Source: Pseudobowmanella zhangzhouensis
Lineage (GTDB): Bacteria > Pseudomonadota > Gammaproteobacteria > Enterobacterales > Alteromonadaceae
Reading direction: 5' to 3'
Length of the DNA stretch: 64,000 bases
Assembly (NCBI RefSeq): GCF_042662685.1
Contig: NZ_JBHSYO010000003.1
Span: 248,001 to 312,000, forward strand
Shown: positions 1 through 7,658 of the stretch, one piece after another
Position numbering within the stretch: the stretch's first letter is position 1
How the letters are laid out: the number at the start of each line of letters is the position of its first letter
Notes under the pieces: generated by a model
Databases searched by the model: none
The model's input: the letters and a program-made list of their open reading frames with translations, nothing else
What the model was told of the DNA's origin: nothing
Translations under genes and position numbers: made by a program

Positions 1-753
1 TGCTCTTACCGACGGAATGGTGCGCACGGGTGTGGTTTGCTCCGCGCCGGCAATCAGTTCCTCTATGCGCCCCTGATTTTGCATCTCGGTTAACACCGAC
101 GTGATAGGTTCCAGCAAGTCCTGTCGTGACTTATGTAAATAGTGGTAAAGATCAATCTGGTTCAACACAATGCGCTCCAACTGTGCCTGCCAGTCGGGAT
201 TTTCTGCCAAAATCCGCATGGCCAGTGGTTCGGGGATCACCAGCGCATCAATCCGTCCCATCATCAGCATTTCCAGCGCAGCATCGCTATGAATGATGGG
301 TTCACATGCTAAGCCCATCTGTTGACTGAGCATATCAATCGCAACGACACCCTGCTGACACCCCAACCGACGGTGCGAGCCCGCCAGCCACTGACTGGCA
401 GCTTCACGCTCATCCATGCGCATCCGGTACGCCACCAGGTTAATTCGGTTGATCACCACGGGTACCCTCACCAGATTAGGATACAGTCGTTCGATACCAG
501 CAATCCGCGCCATCTCACCGTCGGCTTCCCCTGCATTCGCTAATTTAAACGCCCGCGCCGGCGGCAACGGATTGAATTGAATAGCCAAATCCAATTGCGC
601 GTAAGCTTCACGCAGCACCAGTGCCGATGCGTTATTTTCAGGTGACTCAGCCGGGCAGGTAAACACCAGTTGCCCTTCGGCTGCTTGTAAACTCGCAGGG
701 AAAAGCATCAACAGGGAGAGAAATAATCGAAACAGAAAGGTTAGTCGCGTCAT
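1..753 (-). CDS. Periplasmic solute-binding protein, type 3 (amino-acid type), C-terminus outside the window
   Basis: An open frame runs on the minus strand from an ATG at 751-753 to the window edge, giving 251 codons with the 3' end missing. The N-terminus is a clear signal peptide: basic start (MTRLTFLFR), a Leu-rich core and a likely cleavage site near PASLQA-AEG. The mature part begins QLVFTCPAE and later has a MGRIDALVIPEP stretch. This looks like the two-lobed fold of extracellular solute-binding family 3 proteins, which bind amino acids or similar small ligands in the periplasm. No permease or ATPase gene is visible next to it, so it may be an orphan sensor-like binding protein. The ligand cannot be inferred. 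A terminator at 821-845 separates it from the upstream gene, so it probably has its own promoter in 754-820. Confidence 0.7.
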   Translation of the reverse strand, partial: MTRLTFLFRLFLSLLMLFPASLQAAEGQLVFTCPAESPENNASALVLREAYAQLDLAIQFNPLPPARAFKLANAGEADGEMARIAGIERLYPNLVRVPVVINRINLVAYRMRMDEREAASQWLAGSHRRLGCQQGVVAIDMLSQQMGLACEPIIHSDAALEMLMMGRIDALVIPEPLAMRILAENPDWQAQLERIVLNQIDLYHYLHKSRQDLLEPITSVLTEMQNQGRIEELIAGAEQTTPVRTIPSVRA

Positions 754-820
754 ACCAGCATCCATACTCAGTACTTATGAGCATGGTTCGCCCATGCCCG
801 CTTTGCAAGTTGGAGCCAAT

Positions 821-845
821 TAAAAAGGCCGCAATAGCGGCCTTC
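821..845 (-). terminator. Rho-independent terminator of the ketoacyl synthase gene
   Basis: An 8-bp perfect stem (AAGGCCGC / GCGGCCTT, 825-832 and 837-844) with a 4-base loop is followed on the minus strand by a T-run. It lies 21 bases after the stop codon of the gene at 866-1990. Confidence 0.8.
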
Positions 846-865
846 AACTCTTTAAGTTCTGGTGG

Positions 866-1990
866 TTAACGCTTTTGCAGAACCAGACTTCCGATGGAAT
901 AGCCTGCCCCGAATGAGCACAGCAAACCATATTCTCCGGCATTAAATCCGTCTTTATACAGATGAAATGCAATTAACGAACCCGCTGAAGCCGTATTGGC
1001 ATAGGTATCCAGTACAATCGGCGCTTCACCGGGCTCCGGGTCGCGGCCGAGGATCTTCTTACTGATCAGCACGTTCATATTGATATTGGCCTGATGCAGC
1101 CACCAGCGTTTTACATCCACCGGGGTTAAATCATGACGAGCGATATGCTCCAAAATATGCTCAGCCGCCATTGGGCACACTTCTTTAAACACCTTGCGAC
1201 CATACTGATAAAACAGCATATCGGCGCCGGCCGGGTCTTGATCGTTCGAAGTATTTACATAACCGAAGTTGGCACGAATATTATTGGAAAACTGCGTCAC
1301 CGCTTTAGTGCTGACAATATCAAACGCTTCTGCTGAATTGCAGGTCTCGGCTGACTCTATTACCGCCGCGGTGGCCACATCACCAAAAATAAAATGGCTG
1401 TCGCGATCGGTGTAATTGACCAGCGGCGACGTCAGTTCCGGATTAATCACCAGCACCGCACGGGCGGTACCGGCTTTAACCATCTCGTAAGCGCGGTGTA
1501 AACCAAAGGTGGCCGCAGAACAGGCCACCAGCATATCGAAGGCAAAGCCTTTTACGCCTAATGCTTCCTGCACTTCGATGGCAATAGCGGGGAAACTGCG
1601 CTGGGTAATGGCGCAGGATACGATAATCGCATCGATATCTTCGGGCTGTTTATTGGCCGCTTTCAGCGCCGCTTTAGCCGCATGCAGAGCAATTTCGGCC
1701 TGATCAGACAGTGCATCATCGGCACGCGCCGGAATGCGAGGACGCATGCGATCGACATCCAGAATGCCGTCTTTGATATAGGCATAGCGGGATTTGATGC
1801 CGGAGGCTTTTTCAATAAATTCGGCACTAGAGAAGGGTTTAGCTTCTACTTCGCCCGCGGCGATGGCATCGGCATGGGTGTGATTGTATTTTTCCGCCCA
1901 GGCATTGTAGGCAGCAACCAACTCTTCGTTGGTGATAGTGTGCGGTGGATTCCATAATCCGGTCCCGCTTAACACAACTTGTTGGGTCAT
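866..1990 (-). CDS. Beta-ketoacyl-ACP synthase III (FabH-like)
   Basis: This 374-residue protein has the thiolase-fold Cys-His-Asn triad of FabH enzymes: Cys in MLVACSAATFG, His in WWLHQANIN and Asn in DTYANTASAGS. The glycine-rich end (CSFGAGYSIGSLVLQ) is also typical. FabH enzymes condense an acyl-CoA primer with malonyl-ACP to start fatty acid synthesis. At 374 residues it is longer than E. coli FabH (317) and has an N-terminal insertion (residues about 30-60). That resembles the longer FabH homologues in Pseudomonas and Alteromonas that favour medium-chain primers; this substrate preference is inference. It stands alone with its own terminator, away from any fab cluster. The Shine-Dalgarno before the ATG is weak. 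Confidence 0.85.
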   Translation of the reverse strand: MTQQVVLSGTGLWNPPHTITNEELVAAYNAWAEKYNHTHADAIAAGEVEAKPFSSAEFIEKASGIKSRYAYIKDGILDVDRMRPRIPARADDALSDQAEIALHAAKAALKAANKQPEDIDAIIVSCAITQRSFPAIAIEVQEALGVKGFAFDMLVACSAATFGLHRAYEMVKAGTARAVLVINPELTSPLVNYTDRDSHFIFGDVATAAVIESAETCNSAEAFDIVSTKAVTQFSNNIRANFGYVNTSNDQDPAGADMLFYQYGRKVFKEVCPMAAEHILEHIARHDLTPVDVKRWWLHQANINMNVLISKKILGRDPEPGEAPIVLDTYANTASAGSLIAFHLYKDGFNAGEYGLLCSFGAGYSIGSLVLQKR

Positions 1991-2032
1991 AAATTGGCTA
2001 ACTTTGCAGACAAAATTAGCCGAATTGTACTC

Positions 2033-3172
2033 TTATTCCGGCTTGGATTCACTTTTTAACGCACGTTGACTCTCGTTGATGGCATGCACATCCAGCTTAT
2101 CCATCCCCAGCCGGATCACCAGTGTCTCAGAAATCTTATCCTGGATCGCCATCCGATTAGGCTCCCAGTAAATTTGTAAAAAGCCCAGTAAGCCGGTCGC
2201 CAGCCCCGCACCATAGCCGCCATAACGTTCGAAGCTTTCCCACAACGTCATGGTATTACCATCCAGCTTGATGACCTTAATCCCCATGATTTTTTTGCCC
2301 GGCGTCTGGCCTTTAAACCAGTAGGTAAACGCGGTGAAATACAGCGCCGCCCAACCAAAACCAATGCCTAAGTCTTCCAGCAAGCCGCGCACCCAAGCGA
2401 GCAGACTGGGATCGCCATCATCATTTTTGGGAATTTGGAAGCTGTCATCCTGCTTGTCGGCCGCCGGTTTATCGGTTTTTTCAGCCAGCGGCTGCGACTT
2501 GGCCGAATGCTGTTTAAGCGTCTCTTTGGCCATAGCTAACAAGGTTGCAGTTTGCTCATCGCTCAGGTGTTTCTGCATATTGGTTTGCATATCCTGCAGG
2601 ATCTCATTACTGAATTTATCCTCCAGCCCCAGTTCACCCAAGGTAGTGCTAAACACTGTGATATAACCTTCCCAGCAGGCATAAGGCTCGCAGGCTCCAG
2701 CGGCAATGCGCTGTTCGATGGCCTCCATCTGGTTACTGTGCTGAATCATCATCCCGGCGGTGGCAATCCCCTGTAAACCAGTCATCCCCTTCACGTCTTT
2801 GGGGCCGTCGTCATTCCAGCTACTGGGTTTACTTTCCTCAAACACCGCTATCAGCACACCGAACAGCAGAAAAGCCGCAATAAAACGCAGGGTTTTGCGC
2901 AGCCAGTTAAAGCGCGGTTTGATTTCCTTTTTATTGCCCGCTCGCCAAAACACCACCGCGCCGACACCCGCCAGCAGAATGCTCGGCAAACCGGTTAACA
3001 TCGACACAAACAGCATATCCAACAGCATGGCAAAGCCGCGGCGTTTGGGGCGCGCCAACGCGGTACCGATAAGATGGTCGGATACGCCAAATTCATAGGG
3101 CGTAATCACATCGCGGATCTGTTTGTCGGTCATCTTCTGACCGTTACTGCTAAAGTCCTGTTCTGCGTCCAT
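2033..3172 (-). CDS. RDD family membrane protein
   Basis: This is a 379-residue membrane protein. It has the RDD hallmark near residues 40-60 (RPKRRGFAMLLDMLFV), with Arg before and Asp inside the first membrane segment. The second half of the domain is near residues 275-360, with the conserved GQTPGKKIMGIKVI stretch. Between them lies a hydrophilic, Lys/Asp-rich region of about 150 residues holding two Cys (GACEPYACWEGY), so part of it is likely periplasmic or cytosolic. RDD proteins are poorly characterised; some are linked to ion transport or stress tolerance. It lies 17 bases downstream of the VWA gene and is probably co-transcribed with the VWA and MoxR genes. Confidence 0.8.
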   Translation of the reverse strand: MDAEQDFSSNGQKMTDKQIRDVITPYEFGVSDHLIGTALARPKRRGFAMLLDMLFVSMLTGLPSILLAGVGAVVFWRAGNKKEIKPRFNWLRKTLRFIAAFLLFGVLIAVFEESKPSSWNDDGPKDVKGMTGLQGIATAGMMIQHSNQMEAIEQRIAAGACEPYACWEGYITVFSTTLGELGLEDKFSNEILQDMQTNMQKHLSDEQTATLLAMAKETLKQHSAKSQPLAEKTDKPAADKQDDSFQIPKNDDGDPSLLAWVRGLLEDLGIGFGWAALYFTAFTYWFKGQTPGKKIMGIKVIKLDGNTMTLWESFERYGGYGAGLATGLLGFLQIYWEPNRMAIQDKISETLVIRLGMDKLDVHAINESQRALKSESKPE

Positions 3173-3189
3173 GGTGGTCGTCCGGTAAA

Positions 3190-4362
3190 TTACAGCAAGG
3201 TTTTAATTGCGTCGTCTAAGCCTTTGATCGTTAAAGGAAACATCCGCTTATCCATTATATCGTGCAGTATGCCAATGGATTGATAATAGCGCCAGTAGCT
3301 TTCCGGCTGCGGATTCAGCCACACCGCTTTATTAAAATGATGCAGTAAACGCTGCAACCACACCGCGCCGGCTTCTTCGTTCCAGTGCTCGACACTGCCG
3401 CCTGGGTAGGTAATTTCATAGGGCCCCATAGTGGCATCGCCAACCAGGATCAGTTTGTAATCACGGCCAAATTTATGGATCAGATCCCACACCGGGATGG
3501 TTTCCTCGTGGCGACGGCGATTGTTCTTCCACACTCCTTCATACACGCAGTTGTGAAAGTAAAAATACTCCAGGTGTTTGAACTCCGTGTGCACCGCCGA
3601 AAACAGTTCTTCTACCTGCTGAATATGGCCATCCATCGAGCCGCCCACATCAAACAGCATCAACACCTTAATCGCGTTATGCCGCTCAGGCAGCATGCGG
3701 ATATCCAAATAACCGGCATTTTTCGAGGTGGCCTCAATGGTGCCGTGCATATCCAGCTCCAGCTCTGCCCCACTGCGGGCAAACTGGCGCAACTTGCGCA
3801 GCGCCACCTTGATATTGCGGGTGCCCAGTTCCACATCACTGGCGAGGTCCTGAAACTCGCGCTTATCCCACACTTTGGCGGCAGAAAACTGGCGGTTGCC
3901 ATCCTGACCGATACGCACCCCAGAGGGGTTATAGCCATAAGCACCAAAGGGCGAAGTGCCGCCGGTACCGATCCATTTATTGCCGCCCTGATGGCGACCT
4001 TTTTGTTCTTCCAACCGTTCGCGCAGGGTTTTCATCAGCTCTTCTAAGCTACCCATAGCCTCGATTTGCTTTTTTTCTTCGTCGCTGAACTGGCGAAAAA
4101 TTTCGCGCCGCAGCCAGTCTTCAGGGATTTCATCACCAAACAAATCCAGCGATTCGACCCCTTCAAAATAATCGGCAAACGCCCGGTCGAACTTATCGTA
4201 CTGGGCTTCATCTTTAACCATGCACAGCCGCGCCAGATAATAAAACTGCTGAATATCGGCAAATACCAGCCGCGCTTTTAGCGCCCCCAGTAAATCCAGT
4301 AGCTCGCGCAGGCTGACTTTCAGGCCATAGCGGCGCAGGGTGAAGAAAAACTCAATCAGCAT
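3190..4362 (-). CDS. VWA (CoxE-like) domain protein, MoxR partner
   Basis: This 390-residue protein has an N-terminal helical region (start MLIEFFFTLRRYGLKVS) typical of CoxE-like proteins and a C-terminal von Willebrand A domain. Its metal-site motif reads LMLFDVGGSMDGH, so the first Ser of the usual DxSxS is Gly (DxGxS). A second metal-site Thr may be supplied by DATMGPYE. VWA proteins of this kind act with MoxR AAA+ ATPases as chaperone or metal-insertion pairs. Its start codon overlaps the stop of the MoxR gene by one base (TAATG), a sign of translational coupling. The target protein is unknown. Confidence 0.85.
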   Translation of the reverse strand: MLIEFFFTLRRYGLKVSLRELLDLLGALKARLVFADIQQFYYLARLCMVKDEAQYDKFDRAFADYFEGVESLDLFGDEIPEDWLRREIFRQFSDEEKKQIEAMGSLEELMKTLRERLEEQKGRHQGGNKWIGTGGTSPFGAYGYNPSGVRIGQDGNRQFSAAKVWDKREFQDLASDVELGTRNIKVALRKLRQFARSGAELELDMHGTIEATSKNAGYLDIRMLPERHNAIKVLMLFDVGGSMDGHIQQVEELFSAVHTEFKHLEYFYFHNCVYEGVWKNNRRRHEETIPVWDLIHKFGRDYKLILVGDATMGPYEITYPGGSVEHWNEEAGAVWLQRLLHHFNKAVWLNPQPESYWRYYQSIGILHDIMDKRMFPLTIKGLDDAIKTLL

Positions 4363-5198
4363 TAGCGCCGCGCCATAAACGCCAGTTTCTCGAACAGGTG
4401 AATATCCTGCTCGTTTTTCAGCAGCGCACCATACAGCGGAGGGATGGCATTTTTGTTGGTTTTGTCTTTGAGTACCTCTGGCGGAATATCCTCGGCTACC
4501 AGTAATTTCAGCCAGTCGATCAGCTCCGAGGTAGAAGGCTTTTTCTTCAGCCCCGGTATTTGGCGTAAGTTAAAGAAACACTCCAACGCTTCGGCCAGCA
4601 GTTCCTGTTTTAATCCATCGAAATGCACGTTAACGATTTGCTGCATCTCGTCTTTATCCGGGAACCGGATGTAATGGAAAAAGCAGCGGCGCAAAAACGC
4701 GTCTGGCAGTTCTTTTTCGTTATTGGAGGTAATGATCACAATCGGCCGCTGACTGGCTTTTATGGTCTGCCGCGTCTCGTACACGTAGAACTCCATCTTA
4801 TCCAGTTCCTGCAACAGGTCATTGGGGAATTCGATATCAGCTTTATCGATTTCATCAATCAGCAGCACCGGCCGCGCATCAGCGGTAAACGCTTCCCACA
4901 ACTTGCCTTTGATAATGTAGTTGCTGATATCGTGTACTTTTTCATCCCCTAATTGGGAGTCACGCAGGCGCGAAACCGCATCGTATTCGTACAGTCCCTG
5001 ATGGGCTTTGGTGGTGGATTTGATATGCCACTGAATCAGGTCGGTATTCAGCGCTTTGGCCAGCTCTTCCGCCAGCATGGTTTTGCCGGTGCCCGGCTCC
5101 CCTTTTATCAATAACGGTTTTTGCAGCGTAATGGCAGCATTGACCGCCAGTTGCAGATCATCGCTGGCAATATAGGATTCAGTCCCCTGAAACGACAT
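4362..5198 (-). CDS. MoxR-family AAA+ ATPase
   Basis: This 278-residue AAA+ ATPase has Walker A GEPGTGKT (about residues 37-44), Walker B VLLIDEIDKAD (about 110-120), sensor-1 IITSNNEKELPDAF and the arginine-bearing LRRCFF. MoxR ATPases remodel or activate partner proteins together with VWA proteins. The VWA gene follows directly with a one-base overlap, then the RDD gene, so the three form one likely operon. The promoter should lie in 5199-5289, shared with the divergent gene at 5290. The substrate complex is not identifiable here. Confidence 0.9.
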   Translation of the reverse strand: MSFQGTESYIASDDLQLAVNAAITLQKPLLIKGEPGTGKTMLAEELAKALNTDLIQWHIKSTTKAHQGLYEYDAVSRLRDSQLGDEKVHDISNYIIKGKLWEAFTADARPVLLIDEIDKADIEFPNDLLQELDKMEFYVYETRQTIKASQRPIVIITSNNEKELPDAFLRRCFFHYIRFPDKDEMQQIVNVHFDGLKQELLAEALECFFNLRQIPGLKKKPSTSELIDWLKLLVAEDIPPEVLKDKTNKNAIPPLYGALLKNEQDIHLFEKLAFMARR

Positions 5199-5289
5199 GC
5201 TATCTCCTGTTTATACGCCCAGACCGGGCTTGCAGAATAATTCACTTACTAACATGATAGGCATTGTACTTATCTGCCCATAAAGCACC

Positions 5290-5823
5290 ATGAGTAAAAT
5301 TAATCACTATTTATCGATGTTGTTTGTCGCTGCCGGTATTTTACTGGGGGTGCAGTTGCCCAATGCCATGCACCAGTATGCGCAGCGGGTGGATGCCCAT
5401 TATCTCGAGGCCGAGCGCGCTGCCGCGCCCTATCACCTGCTGGCCAATCAGTTATTTAATGGCTCGATGCAGGCGCTAATTGAAAAACATCAGCAAAGTG
5501 GCGAGGTGCTGTTTCAGCAAGAAGCCGAGCCGATTAAACAACTGATTGCGCGCGAAACCTACCTGCGCCAATTGCGCGAGGGTCTGTCCGGTAATGTTTG
5601 GCAACAAACCTGGTATGCCCTTCGCCACCCGGATCAGGAAATCGCCGAAGAAACCGTGAACCATTATCAGGCCACGATCCCGCTGACCCAACCGGCACTG
5701 ATTGCGGCCCTGGCGGGCGGTATTCTGGCGGCCCTGCTGTATGAATTGCTGTTAGTGCTGTGCCTGAAACCTTTGGGGCGGATATTTACACCCCGCCCGG
5801 CAAAACCACATTTACCTCAATAG
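5290..5823 (+). CDS. DUF2937 family membrane protein
   Basis: This 177-residue protein has a hydrophobic N-terminal segment (residues about 8-25), a long amphipathic middle rich in Gln, Glu and His, and a C-terminal membrane helix (residues about 137-158, ALIAALAGGILAALLYELLL). The layout of a membrane hairpin around a helical extracytoplasmic domain fits DUF2937, whose function is not known. It is transcribed away from the MoxR operon and converges with the SRPBCC gene, three bases apart. Confidence 0.7.
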   Translation: MSKINHYLSMLFVAAGILLGVQLPNAMHQYAQRVDAHYLEAERAAAPYHLLANQLFNGSMQALIEKHQQSGEVLFQQEAEPIKQLIARETYLRQLREGLSGNVWQQTWYALRHPDQEIAEETVNHYQATIPLTQPALIAALAGGILAALLYELLLVLCLKPLGRIFTPRPAKPHLPQ

Positions 5824-5826
5824 TTA

Positions 5827-6237
5827 TCAGGCCTGTGCTTCGGCGTAGCGGGCGTAATTATCTAATATCGCCTGCCAGCCGCCACGCTGCATCTCGGCGC
5901 TGTGGGTGGTTTCGGCGTCAAACTCTACCGTGACATTAACCCCCTGCCCCTTTTGGGTAAACCGCACCGCCGCCTCACGGTTATCGTCCATACGATAATC
6001 CAGCGCCTGCATCGGCACCACATGGGTAAAGCTGCCGCCAAAGTCAAAGCCCATCGAACCATCTTTGGCCTCCATTCGGCTGGTAAAGCGCCCGCCAACC
6101 CGCACATCATAATCGGCGGATGGGCAGCACCAGTCATCGCTGGCAAAGTTCCAGTTAACAATATGCTGTGGTTGGGTATACACCGCCCAGGCATGCTCTG
6201 CGCTGGTGTTAACATGGGCTTTGACAAGAATTTTCAT
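5827..6237 (-). CDS. SRPBCC (AHSA1/START-like) domain protein
   Basis: This protein has 136 residues from the ATG at 6237, chosen because AGGA lies 7 bases upstream; an ATG further up at 6258 has no ribosome site. The N-terminal pattern (AEHAWAVYTQPQHIVNWNF), the glycine turn (DVRVGGRFTSRM) and the C-terminal helix (GGWQAILDNYARY) are those of the AHSA1/START-like hydrophobic-ligand fold. Members bind small hydrophobic molecules or act in stress and chaperone roles; no specific function can be given. It converges with the DUF2937 gene. Confidence 0.8.
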   Translation of the reverse strand: MKILVKAHVNTSAEHAWAVYTQPQHIVNWNFASDDWCCPSADYDVRVGGRFTSRMEAKDGSMGFDFGGSFTHVVPMQALDYRMDDNREAAVRFTQKGQGVNVTVEFDAETTHSAEMQRGGWQAILDNYARYAEAQA

Positions 6238-6454
6238 TTGGTTGTCCTTAACAAACATTGAGCAGCCAGCATGTCACAGGTTGGTAAATGTTGCCAACGG
6301 CTCACCAAAATGTTGTTGTTTTCGCCAAAATTTGTGGCTAATGTGCTGCACCAAATAATGCTAACTCGCTGAAACACCTGTATTTTCTGGCTTTACGCGT
6401 TGGCACACTGATTGCTGTATCTGACTCGAACACGTCATTTAAGGGAATGTAACA

Positions 6455-6715
6455 ATGAAAAAAGACATCGCCACATTTTTAGCCATCCTATTGATCGCCG
6501 TGCTGTACACACAGTTCAATGAAATCTCCTACAAGCTGGGCTTTGCCGAACTGAAAATGAGCGCCATTTTAGAAAACAGCGAAAAGATGAAAGTGAAGTG
6601 TGATGCCTACGCCTATGGCTACTTTGATGAAATTAAGATCCAGAATAAATTTCAGAAGTGCATTAACGATTATGAAAAAGAAGGCTACACCCTGGTTAGT
6701 CGTGTAGACGCGTAA
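6455..6715 (+). CDS. Small single-span membrane-anchored protein of unknown function
   Basis: This 86-residue ORF has a good ribosome site (AAGGGAATG, 5-8 bases before the ATG) and its own terminator just downstream. Residues 6-22 are one hydrophobic helix (IATFLAILLIAVLY), which could be a membrane anchor or an uncleaved signal. The rest is a charged, Lys/Glu-rich domain with two Cys (residues about 49 and 69) that could form a disulphide outside the membrane. I do not recognise the family. It is the last gene before the accessory island. Confidence 0.6.
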   Translation: MKKDIATFLAILLIAVLYTQFNEISYKLGFAELKMSAILENSEKMKVKCDAYAYGYFDEIKIQNKFQKCINDYEKEGYTLVSRVDA

Positions 6716-6734
6716 CCTGCTGTTTTGATTTTTG

Positions 6735-6765
6735 AAAAGGCCGTTCTGTTGAACGGCTTTTTTGT
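6735..6765 (+). terminator. Rho-independent terminator after the 86-residue gene
   Basis: Stem GCCGTT / AACGGC around a short loop, A-run on the left and T-run on the right, 20 bases after the stop codon. The sequence is strikingly like the terminator at 9661-9691, at the other edge of the accessory island. Confidence 0.8.
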
Positions 6766-6791
6766 TGGAATGGTGCGTGAGACTGTGAGAT

Positions 6792-7416
6792 TTTGTCGCG
6801 GTGGCGACAGCACCGTTAGGGAATTCAAATCAACTTTAGAGAATGACCTCCCTGTCGGTTTTCGCCCCGTCCCGATAGGGGCGACCTCCTTTTGGACAGA
6901 CCCAAAAGGAGGGAAAAGGTCTCTCGCTCCGGCAATTTGCTGATCCCTCATAAAACAAATTCCGCTAATCGAACCGGCGCAAGGCAACATCCATGTAAGG
7001 CTATGCGCCTTGGCCTGACGTCCTGTCAGGCCAAGGCGAAATCTGTTTTATTTCGGGCAAGACTGCGCGTCCCGATTGCCTCGCTAATTTACGGCGGCTT
7101 CGCCGCCAAAAGAATCACGCGGAGCGCGACAATTCCTCTGGTACACGCTACCAGCTTATTTGGTTGGGGTTAAGAACTGGACTTTGGTTGGCATATTCTC
7201 TCCCGTGGGCGGAAGTAAAATTCAGGAGCCGATGTAAAAGCCTAACGCCACATCATGGATGATGGGGCGAGCGTTATAGGTGGCATGGAAAGCCCCTGTA
7301 ACGCGGTTAGGCTTTTACCGGCGATAGGATTTTATGTTATTCCGCCGTCGGGATGCCGGGGATTCCAAAGGGGTTTGGCACAAACCCCCTTTGGGTGCTG
7401 TCGCCACCGCGACAAA
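6792..7416. repeat. Hairpin-dense noncoding element bounded by a 23-bp perfect inverted repeat
   Basis: The arms at 6792-6814 and 7394-7416 are exact reverse complements over 23 bp, and each arm is itself a small hairpin (TGTCGC-GGTG-GCGACA). Between them lie further inverted repeats: 6863-6868/6878-6883 (CGCCCC/GGGGCG), 6885-6895/6902-6912 (11 bp, loop of 6), 7006-7019/7025-7038 (14 bp, loop of 5), a GGCGGC-type hairpin near 7092-7106, 7234-7246/7306-7318 (13 bp), and an imperfect one at about 7365-7394. I see no supportable gene in this stretch, only short open frames crossing the hairpins. The build suggests a nonautonomous mobile element or a structured RNA/DNA repeat family. No transposase is present. 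Confidence 0.55.
7234..7318. repeat. Inverted repeat with integron-like core motifs (possible degenerate attC)
   Basis: Arms GTAAAAGCCTAAC (7234-7246) and GTTAGGCTTTTAC (7306-7318) match over 13 bp. They contain GCCTAAC and GTTAGGC, the two simple-site cores of attC sites, in the right order and 73 bp across. Inside, GCGTTATA (7271-7278) nearly pairs with TGTAACGC (7298-7305). Against an attC reading, the arms extend outside the cores and no cassette gene lies on either side. Confidence 0.35.
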
Positions 7417-7486
7417 TTGCCCACGTATTGCGCTGTACAAAATAGTGTAAAAAATCACAGTAAATCAGAGTTTCCCCTATATTCTG

Positions 7487-7627
7487 GAAAACGACCCATT
7501 GGGTCGTTTTTGTCCTGTTGCCAATTTGCAACACAGATAAAAATGTACTGTATGGCAATCACTTACCATACCTGTTAAAAATACGGCAGGACAAAAACGC
7601 GCGACGCGTCGGCAGAAAAACGACCCA
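7487..7627. repeat. Terminator-like hairpin and interrupted inverted repeat upstream of the first cassette
   Basis: AAAACGACCCA pairs with TGGGTCGTTTT around 7489-7510 and is followed by a T, giving a terminator-like hairpin on the plus strand. The sequence TGGGTCGTTTTTGTCCTG (7500-7517) has a reverse complement at 7587-7627 that is split in two: 7587-7599 matches 13 bp, then 16-17 foreign bases, then a second AAAAACG and the final ACCCA (7616-7627). The short AAAAACG is duplicated at the split. Confidence 0.5.
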
Positions 7628-7645
7628 AACGCGCACTATTAAATT

Positions 7646-7652
7646 GTTAGGC
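7646..7652 (+). other. Integron core site GTTAGGC at the left edge of the cassette array (relic attI or attC)
   Basis: The heptamer fits the GTTRRRY core consensus exactly and lies 6 bases before the first cassette's start codon. The preceding bases (ATTAAATT) recall the end of an attI site, but no full attC left half is visible upstream, so attI remnant and truncated attC are both possible. Confidence 0.55.
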
Positions 7653-7658
7653 ATCAAT

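Noticed and set aside
3385..4047. 220-codon open frame antisense to the VWA gene
   Set aside because: Lies wholly within a well-supported gene and has no own signals.
6725..7578. Several open frames of 70-107 codons on both strands of the hairpin element
   Set aside because: They overlap each other and the inverted repeats, show no recognisable protein pattern, and lack consistent ribosome sites.
7518..7658. Upstream extension of the cassette 1 frame (47 codons more)
   Set aside because: It crosses the recombination joint and inverted repeats, and the ATG at 7659 has the usual spacing after the core site.
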